Assembly: GCF_003992665.1 (NCBI RefSeq)
Contig: NZ_RZMX01000051.1
Location: 229,033 to 293,032 of the forward strand
Direction: 5' to 3'
DNA length: 64,000 nucleotides
Source: Pelagibacterium montanilacus
Lineage (GTDB): Bacteria; Pseudomonadota; Alphaproteobacteria; Rhizobiales; Devosiaceae
Position 1 is the first letter of the stretch; the number at the start of each line of letters is the position of its first letter. The translations under genes were made by a program, and so were the position numbers. Shown here one piece after another: positions 50,299-59,292 of this stretch. The notes under the pieces were generated by a model. The model was not told the origin of the DNA, made no database searches, and worked only from the letters and a program-made list of their open reading frames with translations.

Positions 50299-51243
50299 TT
50301 ACCATTCGGTGATCGCCCCGCCCAGAACGGGCATCACATAGTCGATGTCGAGAAAGCCGTAGGCCTTGGCCCCCAGGACGTTGCGCTGGATGATGCCGTC
50401 GTCCAGCCGGTCGGCACGGACCGCTTCATAGGTGACCTCGGGCACGCGCACCGCCCAAGTGTCCACCGACGTGATCTCACCGGTCTCCTCGCTCTCGATG
50501 GGCAGGGTCAGCCGGTCCCCGTCCGGAGCGATCGCCTCGACCACGATATAGTAATTGGTGGCATCGGCGCTTTCCTCGGGGAAGCGCCACACGCCGGTGG
50601 GCTCGCCCTCCCGGTCCACGATGCGCAGGGAGAACTCGGCCAACAGCATTGCCTCGATGCGCTCGAGCCGGGCGATGGCCGAGAGCGCGCCCTCGCGATC
50701 TCCGCGGGCCGCCGCCGCCTCGCCGCGCTCGACCAGACTCCGGGCTTCCTCGAGAGGGGACTGCACCTTGGTTTCGGTGAAAATGGCCTGGTAGAGCGCC
50801 TCCATGCGCGCGGGCAGGCCTTCCTCGAGTTCGGCGCGCGCCTGATCGGCCTGCCAGGCCTCGATGGGACGGTAAACCAGGAAATAGCCGCCCAGCACCA
50901 GCGCCAGCGCCGCCAGCGCGATGCCGACGCGACGGCCCCAGCGCTCCCGGGTGACGTAAAGCCGGGCGAGCCGGGTCTTCCAGCCGTCGGGGGGCGGGGA
51001 ATAGGTGAACCGGCTCTCGGCGAGCGCCGCAACACCCTGGCGCAGGATGTGGTCGGGCACGGCGATGCCCTGATCGCGGTAGATCGCCCGCAAGCGCTCG
51101 ATCAGCTCGGCCTCGCGCGCGGGGGCGTTGAGTTCGCGGCGCACCAGTGCATCGTCGTGACGAAGCGTGTCGACCACATCCATGGCCAACATGACATCAT
51201 CGAGCGGCGCGCCGTTTCCTGCCTGAGCCGTCATTGCCAGCAA
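50299..51243 (-). CDS. DUF6384-like membrane protein
   Basis: This 314-residue protein matches what I recall of the DUF6384 family: APLDDVMLAMDVVDTLRH at the N-terminus followed by an REL-containing helix. A single transmembrane helix at about residues 106-126 (IALAALALVLGGYFLVY) separates a small cytoplasmic N-domain from a larger C-terminal domain with helices and beta strands. No enzyme motif is seen. The start may be the TTG at 51243 (AAGGG six bases upstream) or the ATG at 51234. It lies between the TelA-like and coiled-coil genes. Function unknown; envelope-associated scaffold is inference. Confidence 0.75.
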   Translation of the reverse strand: MLAMTAQAGNGAPLDDVMLAMDVVDTLRHDDALVRRELNAPAREAELIERLRAIYRDQGIAVPDHILRQGVAALAESRFTYSPPPDGWKTRLARLYVTRERWGRRVGIALAALALVLGGYFLVYRPIEAWQADQARAELEEGLPARMEALYQAIFTETKVQSPLEEARSLVERGEAAAARGDREGALSAIARLERIEAMLLAEFSLRIVDREGEPTGVWRFPEESADATNYYIVVEAIAPDGDRLTLPIESEETGEITSVDTWAVRVPEVTYEAVRADRLDDGIIQRNVLGAKAYGFLDIDYVMPVLGGAITEW

Positions 51244-51271
51244 CCGTTACCCTTGTCGCCCGTCCCGGGCG

Positions 51272-52447
51272 TCACTGCGCCGCGAGCGAATCGCTCTGTG
51301 CGGCAAGACGCGCAAGACGCGCCTTGCCATCTTCCACCGCTTCGCGGATCGCCGCGGATTCCCGGGTGGCGAGCGTGCGCATCTCGGCGATGATCTCGCG
51401 CGAATGCTCCTGGTATGAGACCACGCTGTCCACGAGCGCCTTGACCGCATCGGCCCGGATGGTGGGGCCGTAGCCAGCCTTGAGCGCCTCGGTCTGCACC
51501 TTGCCGCCGATATCGGCGAGGGTCTCGAGACTCTGGCTCATGCCCTCCTTCATCGCGTTGAGGGTCTCGGTGGATTCGTGCAGGCCGAACATGCCGGTGA
51601 ACGAGGCCGAAAGCGCGGTGAGCACGGTTTCGTTGGTGGAAAAGAACGAGATGGACTGCTGGTAGACGCGTTCCTTGGCGCTCGTGGTCTGAGCCAGGCG
51701 CGTCATGATGACTTCGGAGGTCGAATAGGCGACCGTGAGATTGTCCGAGAGATCCTTGGCGATCTGGTAGCGCCGCTCCTCGTTCTGCAGGGCCCGCAGC
51801 TTTTCGTCGCGCTCCATCTCGAGCCGGGCCCGCTCCGCGGCGGTGTCGCCCGAAAAGGCGGCGAGGGTGTCGGCCGATGCCTTGAGCTCGGTGCGCTTTT
51901 CCTCGAGCGCCGTGGTGGCGGTTTCGAGAACCTCGAGCGCCATCACCTCGGCCTGCTTGAGCGCACCGCGGAAGTCGCGATAGGCCTCGAGAATGGCGTG
52001 TTCGCGGTCGATCTGATCCTTGGTGTCGCCCGAGACCGTAAGATAGGCGTCACGGATGCGGTCGAACCGGGCGGGAATATCGCCGCGGCTGACCTTCATC
52101 CATACATTGGACGCGCGTTCGAGCATGTCGAGCTTGCCATCGTCGAGCTGGTCGACGAGCCGGCGTGCGTCATCGCGGATGGAGCTGAAATCATTGGTGA
52201 TCGCCTCGTAGCGCTCGCCGATGTTCATGGCCGCGACCTGGGTGCGCACGACCTCGTTGAAGACGCTCGCCTGGGTGAGAACCCGGCCGATCAGGACCAC
52301 GCGTGTCTCATCGAGCCCCACGATCTGGTCGAGAAGACCGGAAACCGGGTTCTCCTCTACGGTTTCGGGCCACAGGCCCAGCTCCTTGACGGCGCCCACG
52401 GCGCGATCGAGATAGGTGAGTGGCGTCTGTGTGAGCGCGGTTGTCAT
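51272..52447 (-). CDS. TelA-like helical protein, first gene of the 47-52 kb cluster
   Basis: The 391-residue soluble protein is all-helical with long coiled-coil stretches. Its overall architecture recalls the toxic-anion-resistance TelA family, with repeated segments such as VVLIGRVLTQASVFNEVVRTQ and LTVAYSTSEVIMTRLAQTTSA. No confident TelA signature is identified by eye, so the name is a resemblance. The ATG chosen has an AGGG site upstream; the longer frame lacks homology. It begins the five-gene series and diverges from the CoxG-like gene over 167 bases, where the cluster promoter should lie. Confidence 0.7.
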   Translation of the reverse strand: MTTALTQTPLTYLDRAVGAVKELGLWPETVEENPVSGLLDQIVGLDETRVVLIGRVLTQASVFNEVVRTQVAAMNIGERYEAITNDFSSIRDDARRLVDQLDDGKLDMLERASNVWMKVSRGDIPARFDRIRDAYLTVSGDTKDQIDREHAILEAYRDFRGALKQAEVMALEVLETATTALEEKRTELKASADTLAAFSGDTAAERARLEMERDEKLRALQNEERRYQIAKDLSDNLTVAYSTSEVIMTRLAQTTSAKERVYQQSISFFSTNETVLTALSASFTGMFGLHESTETLNAMKEGMSQSLETLADIGGKVQTEALKAGYGPTIRADAVKALVDSVVSYQEHSREIIAEMRTLATRESAAIREAVEDGKARLARLAAQSDSLAAQ

Positions 52448-52614
52448 CGCGGTATTTCCCTGCTGATACTGCCCGCGGGTGGGCCGATGGTTCCTCCATG
52501 ATTCCCCGTGCGGCCGCCCGAGACAATCTCCCTGGGCGCGGCGGCGGCGGATTTGTGCCGCAATGGTGCGAAAAAGACGCATACGTCATAACCGGTTGGG
52601 AGATTTGGCAGGCC

Positions 52615-53094
52615 ATGGACTTCGGGGGCCGCTATCGCATCGGCGCATCCAGGCAGGCGGTCTGGGAAGCGCTCAACGACACCGCGATTCTGGGGGCCTG
52701 CATCCCGGGGTGCCGCTCGATCGTCTGGACGGCGCCCGACCGGCTCGAAGCGCGCATCGGGGTCAATCTGGGGGTCGCCAAACCGGTCTTTACCGGCGAG
52801 CTTGTGCTAAAGGACGTGGACCCGGCGCGCCACTATACGCTTTTGGGGCGCGGCAGGGGCGGACTGCTGGGCGCGGCCAGCGCCTCGGCGCGCATCGCGC
52901 TTTCGGACAGAGGCGCCGACACGATCCTCGAATTTTCCGCCGATGGGGGCGCTTCGGGCCCGATCATGAAGCTCGGGCGCACGCTGGTGGGCGCTTCGGC
53001 ACAAGGGGTGATCGACGGGTTTTTCGAACGCTTCGGGGATGCGATGGGCGCCCGGGTAGAGCCTCTGGGGCCGGACGGGATTGCCGAGGCGTGA
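52615..53094 (+). CDS. CoxG-like SRPBCC-domain protein
   Basis: The 159-residue protein belongs to the CoxG/SRPBCC superfamily (START-like lipid- or ligand-binding fold). It shows GGRYRIGASRQAVWEALND, LGACIPGCRSIVW, and a C-terminal amphipathic helix (ASAQGVIDGFFERFGDAMG). Classical CoxG is associated with CO dehydrogenase, but no cox genes are nearby, so it is a stand-alone family member of unknown ligand. The membrane-anchor tail seen in some CoxG proteins is missing. Confidence 0.85.
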   Translation: MDFGGRYRIGASRQAVWEALNDTAILGACIPGCRSIVWTAPDRLEARIGVNLGVAKPVFTGELVLKDVDPARHYTLLGRGRGGLLGAASASARIALSDRGADTILEFSADGGASGPIMKLGRTLVGASAQGVIDGFFERFGDAMGARVEPLGPDGIAEA

Positions 53095-53112
53095 TCACGG
53101 AGCGGTGAATTT

Positions 53113-53128
53113 TTGCCCATTTGGTCAA
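53113..53128. promoter_or_regulatory. Operator before the nucleoside importer, near-copy of the 24807 site
   Basis: TTGCCCATTTGGTCAA differs by one base from the reverse complement of the palindrome at 24807-24822. It is 130 bases upstream of the nucleoside-binding protein start. The shared site suggests one regulator for both importers. Confidence 0.5.
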
Positions 53129-53173
53129 AAAGTCGGAAATTGCCCCTTGCAGACCGATGATTTGCACGCTTGT

Positions 53174-53186
53174 ATCAAGCCTTGAT
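53174..53186. promoter_or_regulatory. Second palindrome before the nucleoside importer
   Basis: ATCAAG-C-CTTGAT, a perfect 6-bp inverted repeat with one central base. It overlaps a plausible -10 region (TTGTAT at 53170-53175, with TTGCAG 17 bases upstream), so it could be a second repressor site. Confidence 0.4.
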
Positions 53187-53257
53187 CGTCCCGTGGACCA
53201 TCGGCGAAACCCCATAAGGGGCGCCGTCGTCGCGGCTCGGGAACAGGGAGTATCATC

Positions 53258-54274
53258 ATGTCCATCCACACCACCTTCAAGGGGCTGGCCGCACTGACCG
53301 GCGCCGCCGCCCTCACCACTCTGATGGCCGGCACCGCGCTGGCCGCGCCCGCCGTCATCTACGATCTGGGCGGCAAGTTCGACAAATCGTTCAACGAGGC
53401 TGCCTACAACGGTGCCGTTGCCTGGTCCGAGGAGAACGGCGAGGACTTTCTCGAGTTCGAACTCCAGAACGACGCCCAGCGCGAGCAGGCGCTGCGCCGG
53501 TTCGCCTCCCAGGGCGCACAGCCCATCGTGATGGCAGGCTTTGCCTGGGAAGCGGCGCTGACCGCGGTTGCGCCCGAGTTCCCCGACACCAATTTCGTCG
53601 TGATCGACACGGTTGTCGACGCACCCAACGTGCGTTCGGTGATGTTTGACGAACACACCGGCTCGGCCCTTGTCGGCGCGCTTGCGGCGACGGCATCGGA
53701 AACCGGTACCATCGCCTTTGTCGGTGGCATGGACGTGCCCCTGATCCGGCGCTTCCATTGCGGTTATGCCTATGGCGCGCGCGCGATCGATCCCGAGATC
53801 TCGGTGATCGAAACCTATACCGGCACGACCCCGGCCGCGTGGGACGATCCGGTGACCGCGGGCGAGCTCACCACCGCCGCGATCGACGAGGGCGCGGACG
53901 TGATCTTTGCCGCGGCCGGCGGCTCGGGCATCGGCGTGCTCCAGACTGCGGCCGATGCAGGCGTCTATTCGATCGGCGTGGATTCGAACCAGAACTACAT
54001 GCACCCCGGTTCGGTTCTGACCTCGATGATCAAACGCGTGGACCTCGTGGTCCAGGAATCGTTCACCGATGCGGCGGACGACGCCACCTTCGAGCCGGGA
54101 CGCGTGGATCTGGGCCTGTCGGAAGACTCGGTCGGCTATGCGCTCGACGAGTTCAACGAGAGCGAGATTTCCGAGGAAATGATAGCGGCCGCCGAAGACC
54201 TCAAGGCGCAGATCATCGCAGGGGAGGTCGAGATCCACGACTTCTACACCGACAACGCCTGCCCGCTCGACTAG
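53258..54274 (+). CDS. BMP-family (PnrA-like) nucleoside-binding protein of an ABC importer
   Basis: The 338-residue periplasmic protein has a signal peptide of about 29 residues (ending TALA) and the basic membrane protein (BMP/PnrA) fold. Motifs include VIYDLGGKFDKSFNEAAYNG, AGFAWEAALTAVAPEFPD and FVGGMDVPLIRRFHCGYAYGA. BMP proteins bind purine and pyrimidine nucleosides. It heads an operon of ABC ATPase, two permeases and nucleoside-catabolic enzymes, which supports nucleoside uptake. A GGGAG ribosome site precedes the ATG. Confidence 0.93.
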   Translation: MSIHTTFKGLAALTGAAALTTLMAGTALAAPAVIYDLGGKFDKSFNEAAYNGAVAWSEENGEDFLEFELQNDAQREQALRRFASQGAQPIVMAGFAWEAALTAVAPEFPDTNFVVIDTVVDAPNVRSVMFDEHTGSALVGALAATASETGTIAFVGGMDVPLIRRFHCGYAYGARAIDPEISVIETYTGTTPAAWDDPVTAGELTTAAIDEGADVIFAAAGGSGIGVLQTAADAGVYSIGVDSNQNYMHPGSVLTSMIKRVDLVVQESFTDAADDATFEPGRVDLGLSEDSVGYALDEFNESEISEEMIAAAEDLKAQIIAGEVEIHDFYTDNACPLD

Positions 54275-54278
54275 GCGC

Positions 54279-55880
54279 ATGGCCGGTTCCCCAGACACAC
54301 ATTCGCAGCGGCCGGACACTCCGGCCGCCGCCACCGGCGCGTCCGGGGGGCCGTGGGCCATCGAGCTCGAGAAAATTTCGAAAAGCTTCGGCCCGGTCCG
54401 TGCCAACAAGGACATCGATCTGAACGTCCGGCGCGGATCGATCCACGGGATCGTGGGCGAAAACGGGGCCGGCAAGTCCACGCTGATGTCGATCCTTTAC
54501 GGATTTTACACAGCCGACAGCGGGACCATCAAGGTCAACGGCAAGGCGCACACCATCACCGACAGCCGCCATGCGCTCGCTTTGGGCATCGGCATGGTGC
54601 ACCAGCACTTCATGCTGGTCGACAACATGACCGTGCTCGACAATGTGGTGCTGGGCGCCGAACGCAGCGCATTGCTGTCGCGCACGCTCGATCGGGCGCG
54701 CGCCGAGCTGATCAAGCTGGGCAAGGAATACAGCCTCGAGGTCGACCCCGACGCGCTCATCGAGAACATCTCGGTTGGCCAGCAGCAGCGGGTGGAAATC
54801 CTCAAGGCGCTGTTCAGGGGCGCGGACACGCTGATCCTGGACGAACCCACCGGCGTTCTGACCCCGGCGGAGGCCGACCATCTGTTCCGGGTGCTCGAAA
54901 CCCTGCGCACGGAGGGCAAGACCGTCATCCTCATCACCCACAAGCTGCGTGAGATCATGGCGATCACCGATTCGGTATCGGTCATGCGCGCCGGCGAGAT
55001 GGTCAAGACGCTGCCCACCAGCGAGACCGATCCCGAACAGCTCGCCGAGCTGATGGTAGGCCGGCGCGTGCTGCTCAGGGTCGAAAAGCAGCCGCCCAAT
55101 GTCGGGGATGTGGTGCTTGAGGTCGCCAATCTCTCGGTCACCGACCGGCAGGGCGTCGCGCGGGTGAAAAATGTCAGCCTGTCTGTCCGCTCGGGCGAGA
55201 TCGTGGGCATCGCCGGGGTCTCAGGCAATGGGCAATCGGAATTGCTCGAGGCCATTTCGGGCATCATCGACCCCAGCTCGGGCACCATCGCCATCGGTGG
55301 CGTGCCGCTCGACATCCGGGGCGACGATGGCGCGGCGCGCGCCCGCAAGGCGGGACTCGCCCATGTGCCCGAGGATCGGCACCGCATGGGGCTGGTGACC
55401 AATTTCGAGGAATGGGAAAACTCCATCCTGGGCTATGAAACCTACCCTGCCTACGGCAAGGGCATGATGCTCGACATCGCCGCGGCCAGGGCCGAGGCGC
55501 AAAAGCGCATCGAGATGTTCGATATCCGGCCCGCCGATATCGGGCTCCAGACGGCCAACTTCTCGGGCGGGAACCAGCAGAAGATCGTCCTGGCGCGGGA
55601 AATGGACCGCGATCTCAAGGTCCTGATTGTCGGCCAGCCCACACGCGGGGTCGACATCGGGGCCATCGAATTCATCCACAAGCAGATCATCGCCATGCGC
55701 GATGCGGGCAAGGCGGTGCTGCTGGTTTCGGTCGAGCTGGATGAAATCCGCTCGCTGTCGGACCGCATTCTTGTGATGTTCGACGGCGAGATCGTAGGCG
55801 AAGCAGACCCCGAGACCGCATCGGAAAGTGCCCTGGGCATGATGATGGCCGGCATCGGCCAGACGGAGACCGCCCAATGA
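54279..55880 (+). CDS. Nucleoside ABC transporter ATP-binding protein, two ATPase domains
   Basis: The 533-residue protein has two fused ABC ATPase domains. The first carries a canonical Walker A (GENGAGKST), signature VGQQQRVEI and Walker B TLILDEPTGVLTP. The second has a degenerate Walker A (GVSGNGQSE), signature FSGGNQQKI and a variant Walker B (VLIVGQPTRGVD), as is normal for this sugar/nucleoside-type subfamily. A Pro/Ala-rich N-terminal extension of about 25 residues precedes the first domain. It begins 4 bases after the binding protein gene and overlaps the first permease by four bases. Confidence 0.94.
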   Translation: MAGSPDTHSQRPDTPAAATGASGGPWAIELEKISKSFGPVRANKDIDLNVRRGSIHGIVGENGAGKSTLMSILYGFYTADSGTIKVNGKAHTITDSRHALALGIGMVHQHFMLVDNMTVLDNVVLGAERSALLSRTLDRARAELIKLGKEYSLEVDPDALIENISVGQQQRVEILKALFRGADTLILDEPTGVLTPAEADHLFRVLETLRTEGKTVILITHKLREIMAITDSVSVMRAGEMVKTLPTSETDPEQLAELMVGRRVLLRVEKQPPNVGDVVLEVANLSVTDRQGVARVKNVSLSVRSGEIVGIAGVSGNGQSELLEAISGIIDPSSGTIAIGGVPLDIRGDDGAARARKAGLAHVPEDRHRMGLVTNFEEWENSILGYETYPAYGKGMMLDIAAARAEAQKRIEMFDIRPADIGLQTANFSGGNQQKIVLAREMDRDLKVLIVGQPTRGVDIGAIEFIHKQIIAMRDAGKAVLLVSVELDEIRSLSDRILVMFDGEIVGEADPETASESALGMMMAGIGQTETAQ

Positions 55881-57007
55881 GCGCGCGCCACCCCCTGCCT
55901 CGCTGGATGGACATTGTGCTGTTGCCCGCGATCAATCTGATCATGGCGTTCACCATTTCCGGACTTGTCGTGCTCATGATCGGGGAAAGCCCGCTTGAAG
56001 CGATCTCGATCATCCTTTACGGCGCCTTCGGCTACGGGGACGGGTTCGGCTATACGCTCTACTACGCCACCAATTTCGTTTTCACGGGACTGGCCTTTGC
56101 CATCGCCGCCCATGCGGGACTCTTCAACATCGGGGGCAACGGGCAGGCCTATGTCGCCGGCTTGGGTGTGATCATCGTGGCGCTGGCGCTCGACCAGACC
56201 CATTGGCTCCTGGCCATGCCCATCGCCATCGTCGCCGCGGGGATCTTCGGGGGCGCCTGGGCGCTGATCCCGGGCTATCTTCAGGCCAAGCGCGGCAGTC
56301 ACGTGGTCATCACCACGATCATGTTCAACTTCATCGCCGCGGCGCTGATGGTCTACATGCTCAACCGGGTGCTCAAGCCCGCATCGAGCCAGGCTCCGCA
56401 GTCCGAGACCATCGATGTGGCCGGGCGTGTGCCGCAACTGCGCGAGTTCATTCCGTTTTTCGGCTATTCTCCGGTCAATCTCACCATCGTTTTGGCCATC
56501 GCGGCGCTGGTGGCCGCCTATTTCCTGATCTGGCGCACCAAGCTGGGCTACCAGCTGCGCACGCTAGGCCAGAATTCGGTGGCGTCGCGCTATGCGGGCA
56601 TGTCGAACTCGAAACTGATCATGATCGCCATGACCATTTCGGGGGCCTGCGCCGGCATGGTGGCGGTCAACGAGGTCATGGGCGTTCAGAACCGGCTGGT
56701 GCTCGATTTCGTCGCCGATGCCGGGTTCGTGGGCATCGCCGTTGCGCTGATCGGGCGCAACCATCCCATCGGCATCGGGCTTGCGGCGGTCCTGTTCGGC
56801 GCGCTTTACCAGGGCGGCCAGGAATTGCAGTTTTCCATGCCGACGGTGACCGTGGAGATGATCGAGGTGATCCAGGCGCTCATCATCTTGTTCACCGGCG
56901 CTATGGAAGGGCTGTTCCGGCCCGCGCTCGAGCGCAGCTATGCGCTGCTCTCGTTCGAACAGAATGCAGAAGCGACCCGTCGCGCCACCGTCGAACCGGA
57001 GAGCTAG
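55877..57007 (+). CDS. Nucleoside ABC transporter permease (first)
   Basis: This 376-residue permease belongs to the branched-chain amino acid/ribose/nucleoside permease superfamily (YufP/NupB-like), with about eight helices. The conserved loop GLFNIGGNGQAYVAGLGV and NPIGIGLAAVLFGALYQGG-type region are present (HPIGIGLAAVLFGAL here). It is coupled to the ATPase by a four-base overlap and lies three bases before the second permease. Confidence 0.93.
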   Translation: MSARHPLPRWMDIVLLPAINLIMAFTISGLVVLMIGESPLEAISIILYGAFGYGDGFGYTLYYATNFVFTGLAFAIAAHAGLFNIGGNGQAYVAGLGVIIVALALDQTHWLLAMPIAIVAAGIFGGAWALIPGYLQAKRGSHVVITTIMFNFIAAALMVYMLNRVLKPASSQAPQSETIDVAGRVPQLREFIPFFGYSPVNLTIVLAIAALVAAYFLIWRTKLGYQLRTLGQNSVASRYAGMSNSKLIMIAMTISGACAGMVAVNEVMGVQNRLVLDFVADAGFVGIAVALIGRNHPIGIGLAAVLFGALYQGGQELQFSMPTVTVEMIEVIQALIILFTGAMEGLFRPALERSYALLSFEQNAEATRRATVEPES

Positions 57008-57010
57008 GCC

Positions 57011-57979
57011 ATGGATCTCGAGCTCATCCTTTCGATGGCCAATGCAACGCTGAGGCTGGCAACGCCTCTGCTCCTGGCGGCGCTGGCCGGACTTTATTCC
57101 GAGCGTTCGGGCATTTTCGACATCGGGCTCGAGGGCAAGATGCTCGCGGCCGCCTTTGCCGCCGCTGCGACCGCAGCGGTGACGGGCAGTGCCTGGCTGG
57201 GGCTGTTTGCCGGGGTGGCGGTCTCGATCATGACCACCATGGTCCAGGGTTTTGCCTCGATCACGCTCAAGGGCAACCAGATGATCGCTGGCGTCGCGGT
57301 CACCATGCTGGCGGCCGGTCTCACCACTTTTCTGGGCCAGACCTGGTTCGGACAGGGCGGGCGGACCCCGCAGCTTTCGGGCGACGCACGCTTCGAGCGG
57401 ATCATTCTGCCCTATGCGAACGAGCTGTCCGGCGTGCCGATCGTCGGGCCGATCTATGCCTGGGTGCTCTCAGGCCATTATATCCTCGTCTATATCGCCT
57501 TCCTCGCGGTGCCGGCCACCGCCTTCGTCCTCTACCGCACCCGGTTCGGCCTGAGACTGCGCGCGGTGGGCGAAAACCCCAAGGCCGTGGACACCGCCGG
57601 CATATCGGTGACGTTTCAGCGCTATCAGGCGATCTTCATCACCGGCATCCTCGCTGGGCTTTCGGGGGCCTATTTCTCCATCGCTCAAGGCGCAGGGTTC
57701 GGCAACGAAATGACCGCAGGCAAGGGCTATGTGGCTCTGGCTGCCCTCATTTTTTCCAAGTGGCGACCGGTGCCTGTCATGTTCACATGCCTCCTGTTCG
57801 GGTTCCTCGACGCGCTCCAGATCCGGATGCAGAGCACGGAGCTGCCGCTGATCGGCGAAGTGCCGGTCCAGGCGATCCAGGCCCTGCCCTATGTCCTGAC
57901 AGTGGTGCTGCTGGCCGGGTTCATCGGGCGGGCCGTGGGCCCCAAGGCTGGCGGCGTGCCCTACGTCAAGGAGCGCTGA
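57011..57979 (+). CDS. Nucleoside ABC transporter permease (second)
   Basis: The 322-residue permease is the YufQ/NupC-like partner. LYSERSGIFDIGLEGKMLAAA is the family motif near the N-terminus, and SIAQGAGFGNEMTAGKGYVALAALIF occurs in the C-terminal half. Together with the preceding permease it forms the membrane channel. It is followed one base later by cdd, so uptake and catabolism are on one transcript. Confidence 0.93.
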   Translation: MDLELILSMANATLRLATPLLLAALAGLYSERSGIFDIGLEGKMLAAAFAAAATAAVTGSAWLGLFAGVAVSIMTTMVQGFASITLKGNQMIAGVAVTMLAAGLTTFLGQTWFGQGGRTPQLSGDARFERIILPYANELSGVPIVGPIYAWVLSGHYILVYIAFLAVPATAFVLYRTRFGLRLRAVGENPKAVDTAGISVTFQRYQAIFITGILAGLSGAYFSIAQGAGFGNEMTAGKGYVALAALIFSKWRPVPVMFTCLLFGFLDALQIRMQSTELPLIGEVPVQAIQALPYVLTVVLLAGFIGRAVGPKAGGVPYVKER

Positions 57980-57980
57980 G

Positions 57981-58397
57981 GTGCTGGCCGTGACCGATGC
58001 CGAACTCTTTGACGCCGCCGAAGCGGCGCGCGCCCGCGCCCACGCGCCCTATTCGGGCTTTTCGGTGGGTGCGGCGATCCTGGCCGATGACGGCCGGATC
58101 TATGCCGGGTGCAATGTCGAGAACGCCGCCTACCCGCTGGGCAATTGCGCCGAACCATCGGCCATATCGGCCATGGTGATGGGCGGTGGCCACCGCATCA
58201 TGCGCATCTATGTGACCGGGCCGGGCCAAACCCCGGTGACGCCCTGCGGCGGCTGCCGCCAACGCATCCGGGAATTCGGCACGCCCGAGACGGTGATTGT
58301 CTCCCACGGGGTCGAGGGCCGGCCGCTCGAGGCGACGCTGGAGCAATTGCTGCCCCATTCGTTCGGGCCCGAATTCCTGCCGCCGCGGGAAATCTGA
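57981..58397 (+). CDS. cdd: Cytidine deaminase
   Basis: This 138-residue zinc enzyme deaminates cytidine and deoxycytidine to uridine and deoxyuridine. The substrate loop AHAPYSGFSVGAA, the catalytic CAE in GNCAEPSA and the zinc cysteines in PCGGCRQ are all present. GTG start with AAGGAG seven bases upstream; a second GTG three codons later is an alternative. Downstream of the nucleoside permease and before the phosphorylases, in the expected pathway order. Confidence 0.94.
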   Translation: MLAVTDAELFDAAEAARARAHAPYSGFSVGAAILADDGRIYAGCNVENAAYPLGNCAEPSAISAMVMGGGHRIMRIYVTGPGQTPVTPCGGCRQRIREFGTPETVIVSHGVEGRPLEATLEQLLPHSFGPEFLPPREI

Positions 58398-58461
58398 CCG
58401 GACAGAGCCGCCCGAGCCTTCCGTGAACAACACCAAACGGGCCCAAAGGGGAGAGACTGCC

Positions 58462-59256
58462 GTGACCAAGGCCGCCAAGACCATCCGCGCCGCTGCAGGC
58501 AAGGCGCCCATTGATGCCGCGTTGATCCTGGGATCAGGGCTCTCACGGCTGGGAGACCTGCTCACCGACAGGATCACGATCCCCTTTTCCGATCTCAAGG
58601 GCTTCCCCGAGGGCGGTGTCTCGGGCCATGGCCGGGATCTTCTGGTCGGGGAGATGGCGGGCAAGCGCATCGCCATTCTGACGGGCCGTCAGCACTATTA
58701 CGAGCAGGGAGATGCCGCCGCCATGCGGCCTGCGATCGCGACCCTTGCCGATCTGGGGGCGAAAACGCTGCTGCTGACCAACTCGGCCGGCTCGCTCGAC
58801 CCCGAGATCGTGCCCGGCGAGCTCATGGTGCTCTCGGACCACATCAATTACGCCGGGATGAACCCGCTGATCGGGGAAGAAACCGACAGGCGCTTCGTCA
58901 ACCTCGTCGATACCTATGATCCGGCCCTGCGGGCCGCGAGCGTCAAGGTGGCCGAAAAGCTCGGGATCACCCTGCGCGAAGGCGTTTACATGTGGTTCTC
59001 GGGTCCGACCTTCGAGACCCCGGCCGAAATCCGCATGGCCCGGACGCTCGGGGCGGACGCGGTCGGCATGTCGACGGTGCCCGAGGCGATACTGGCCCGG
59101 TTTTTCGGGCTTTCGGTGTGGGCGTGCTCTTCGGTCACCAACATGGGAGCAGGGATGGCAAGCGAGACCATCTCCCACGACCAGACCAAGCAGATGGCGC
59201 CGCTGGGCGCCAAAAAGCTCAACGCGCTGATCCCCGAACTCGTCGCGCAGCTCTAG
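58462..59256 (+). CDS. Purine-nucleoside phosphorylase (trimeric type)
   Basis: This 264-residue enzyme splits purine nucleosides with phosphate to free base and (deoxy)ribose-1-phosphate. It is of the trimeric class, with ALILGSGLSRLGD, GRQHYYEQGD, LTNSAGSLDPEIVPG and the substrate loop GVYMWFSGPTFETPAEIRM, plus SSVTNMGAGM. The GTG at 58462 follows GGGGAG with 8 bases of spacing and gives the family-typical N-terminus; the frame is open upstream. It fits the salvage operon between cdd and deoA. Confidence 0.92.
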   Translation: MTKAAKTIRAAAGKAPIDAALILGSGLSRLGDLLTDRITIPFSDLKGFPEGGVSGHGRDLLVGEMAGKRIAILTGRQHYYEQGDAAAMRPAIATLADLGAKTLLLTNSAGSLDPEIVPGELMVLSDHINYAGMNPLIGEETDRRFVNLVDTYDPALRAASVKVAEKLGITLREGVYMWFSGPTFETPAEIRMARTLGADAVGMSTVPEAILARFFGLSVWACSSVTNMGAGMASETISHDQTKQMAPLGAKKLNALIPELVAQL

Positions 59257-59292
59257 GGACCACTTGCCCTTGTCCCCCCAAAGAGAGGCTCC

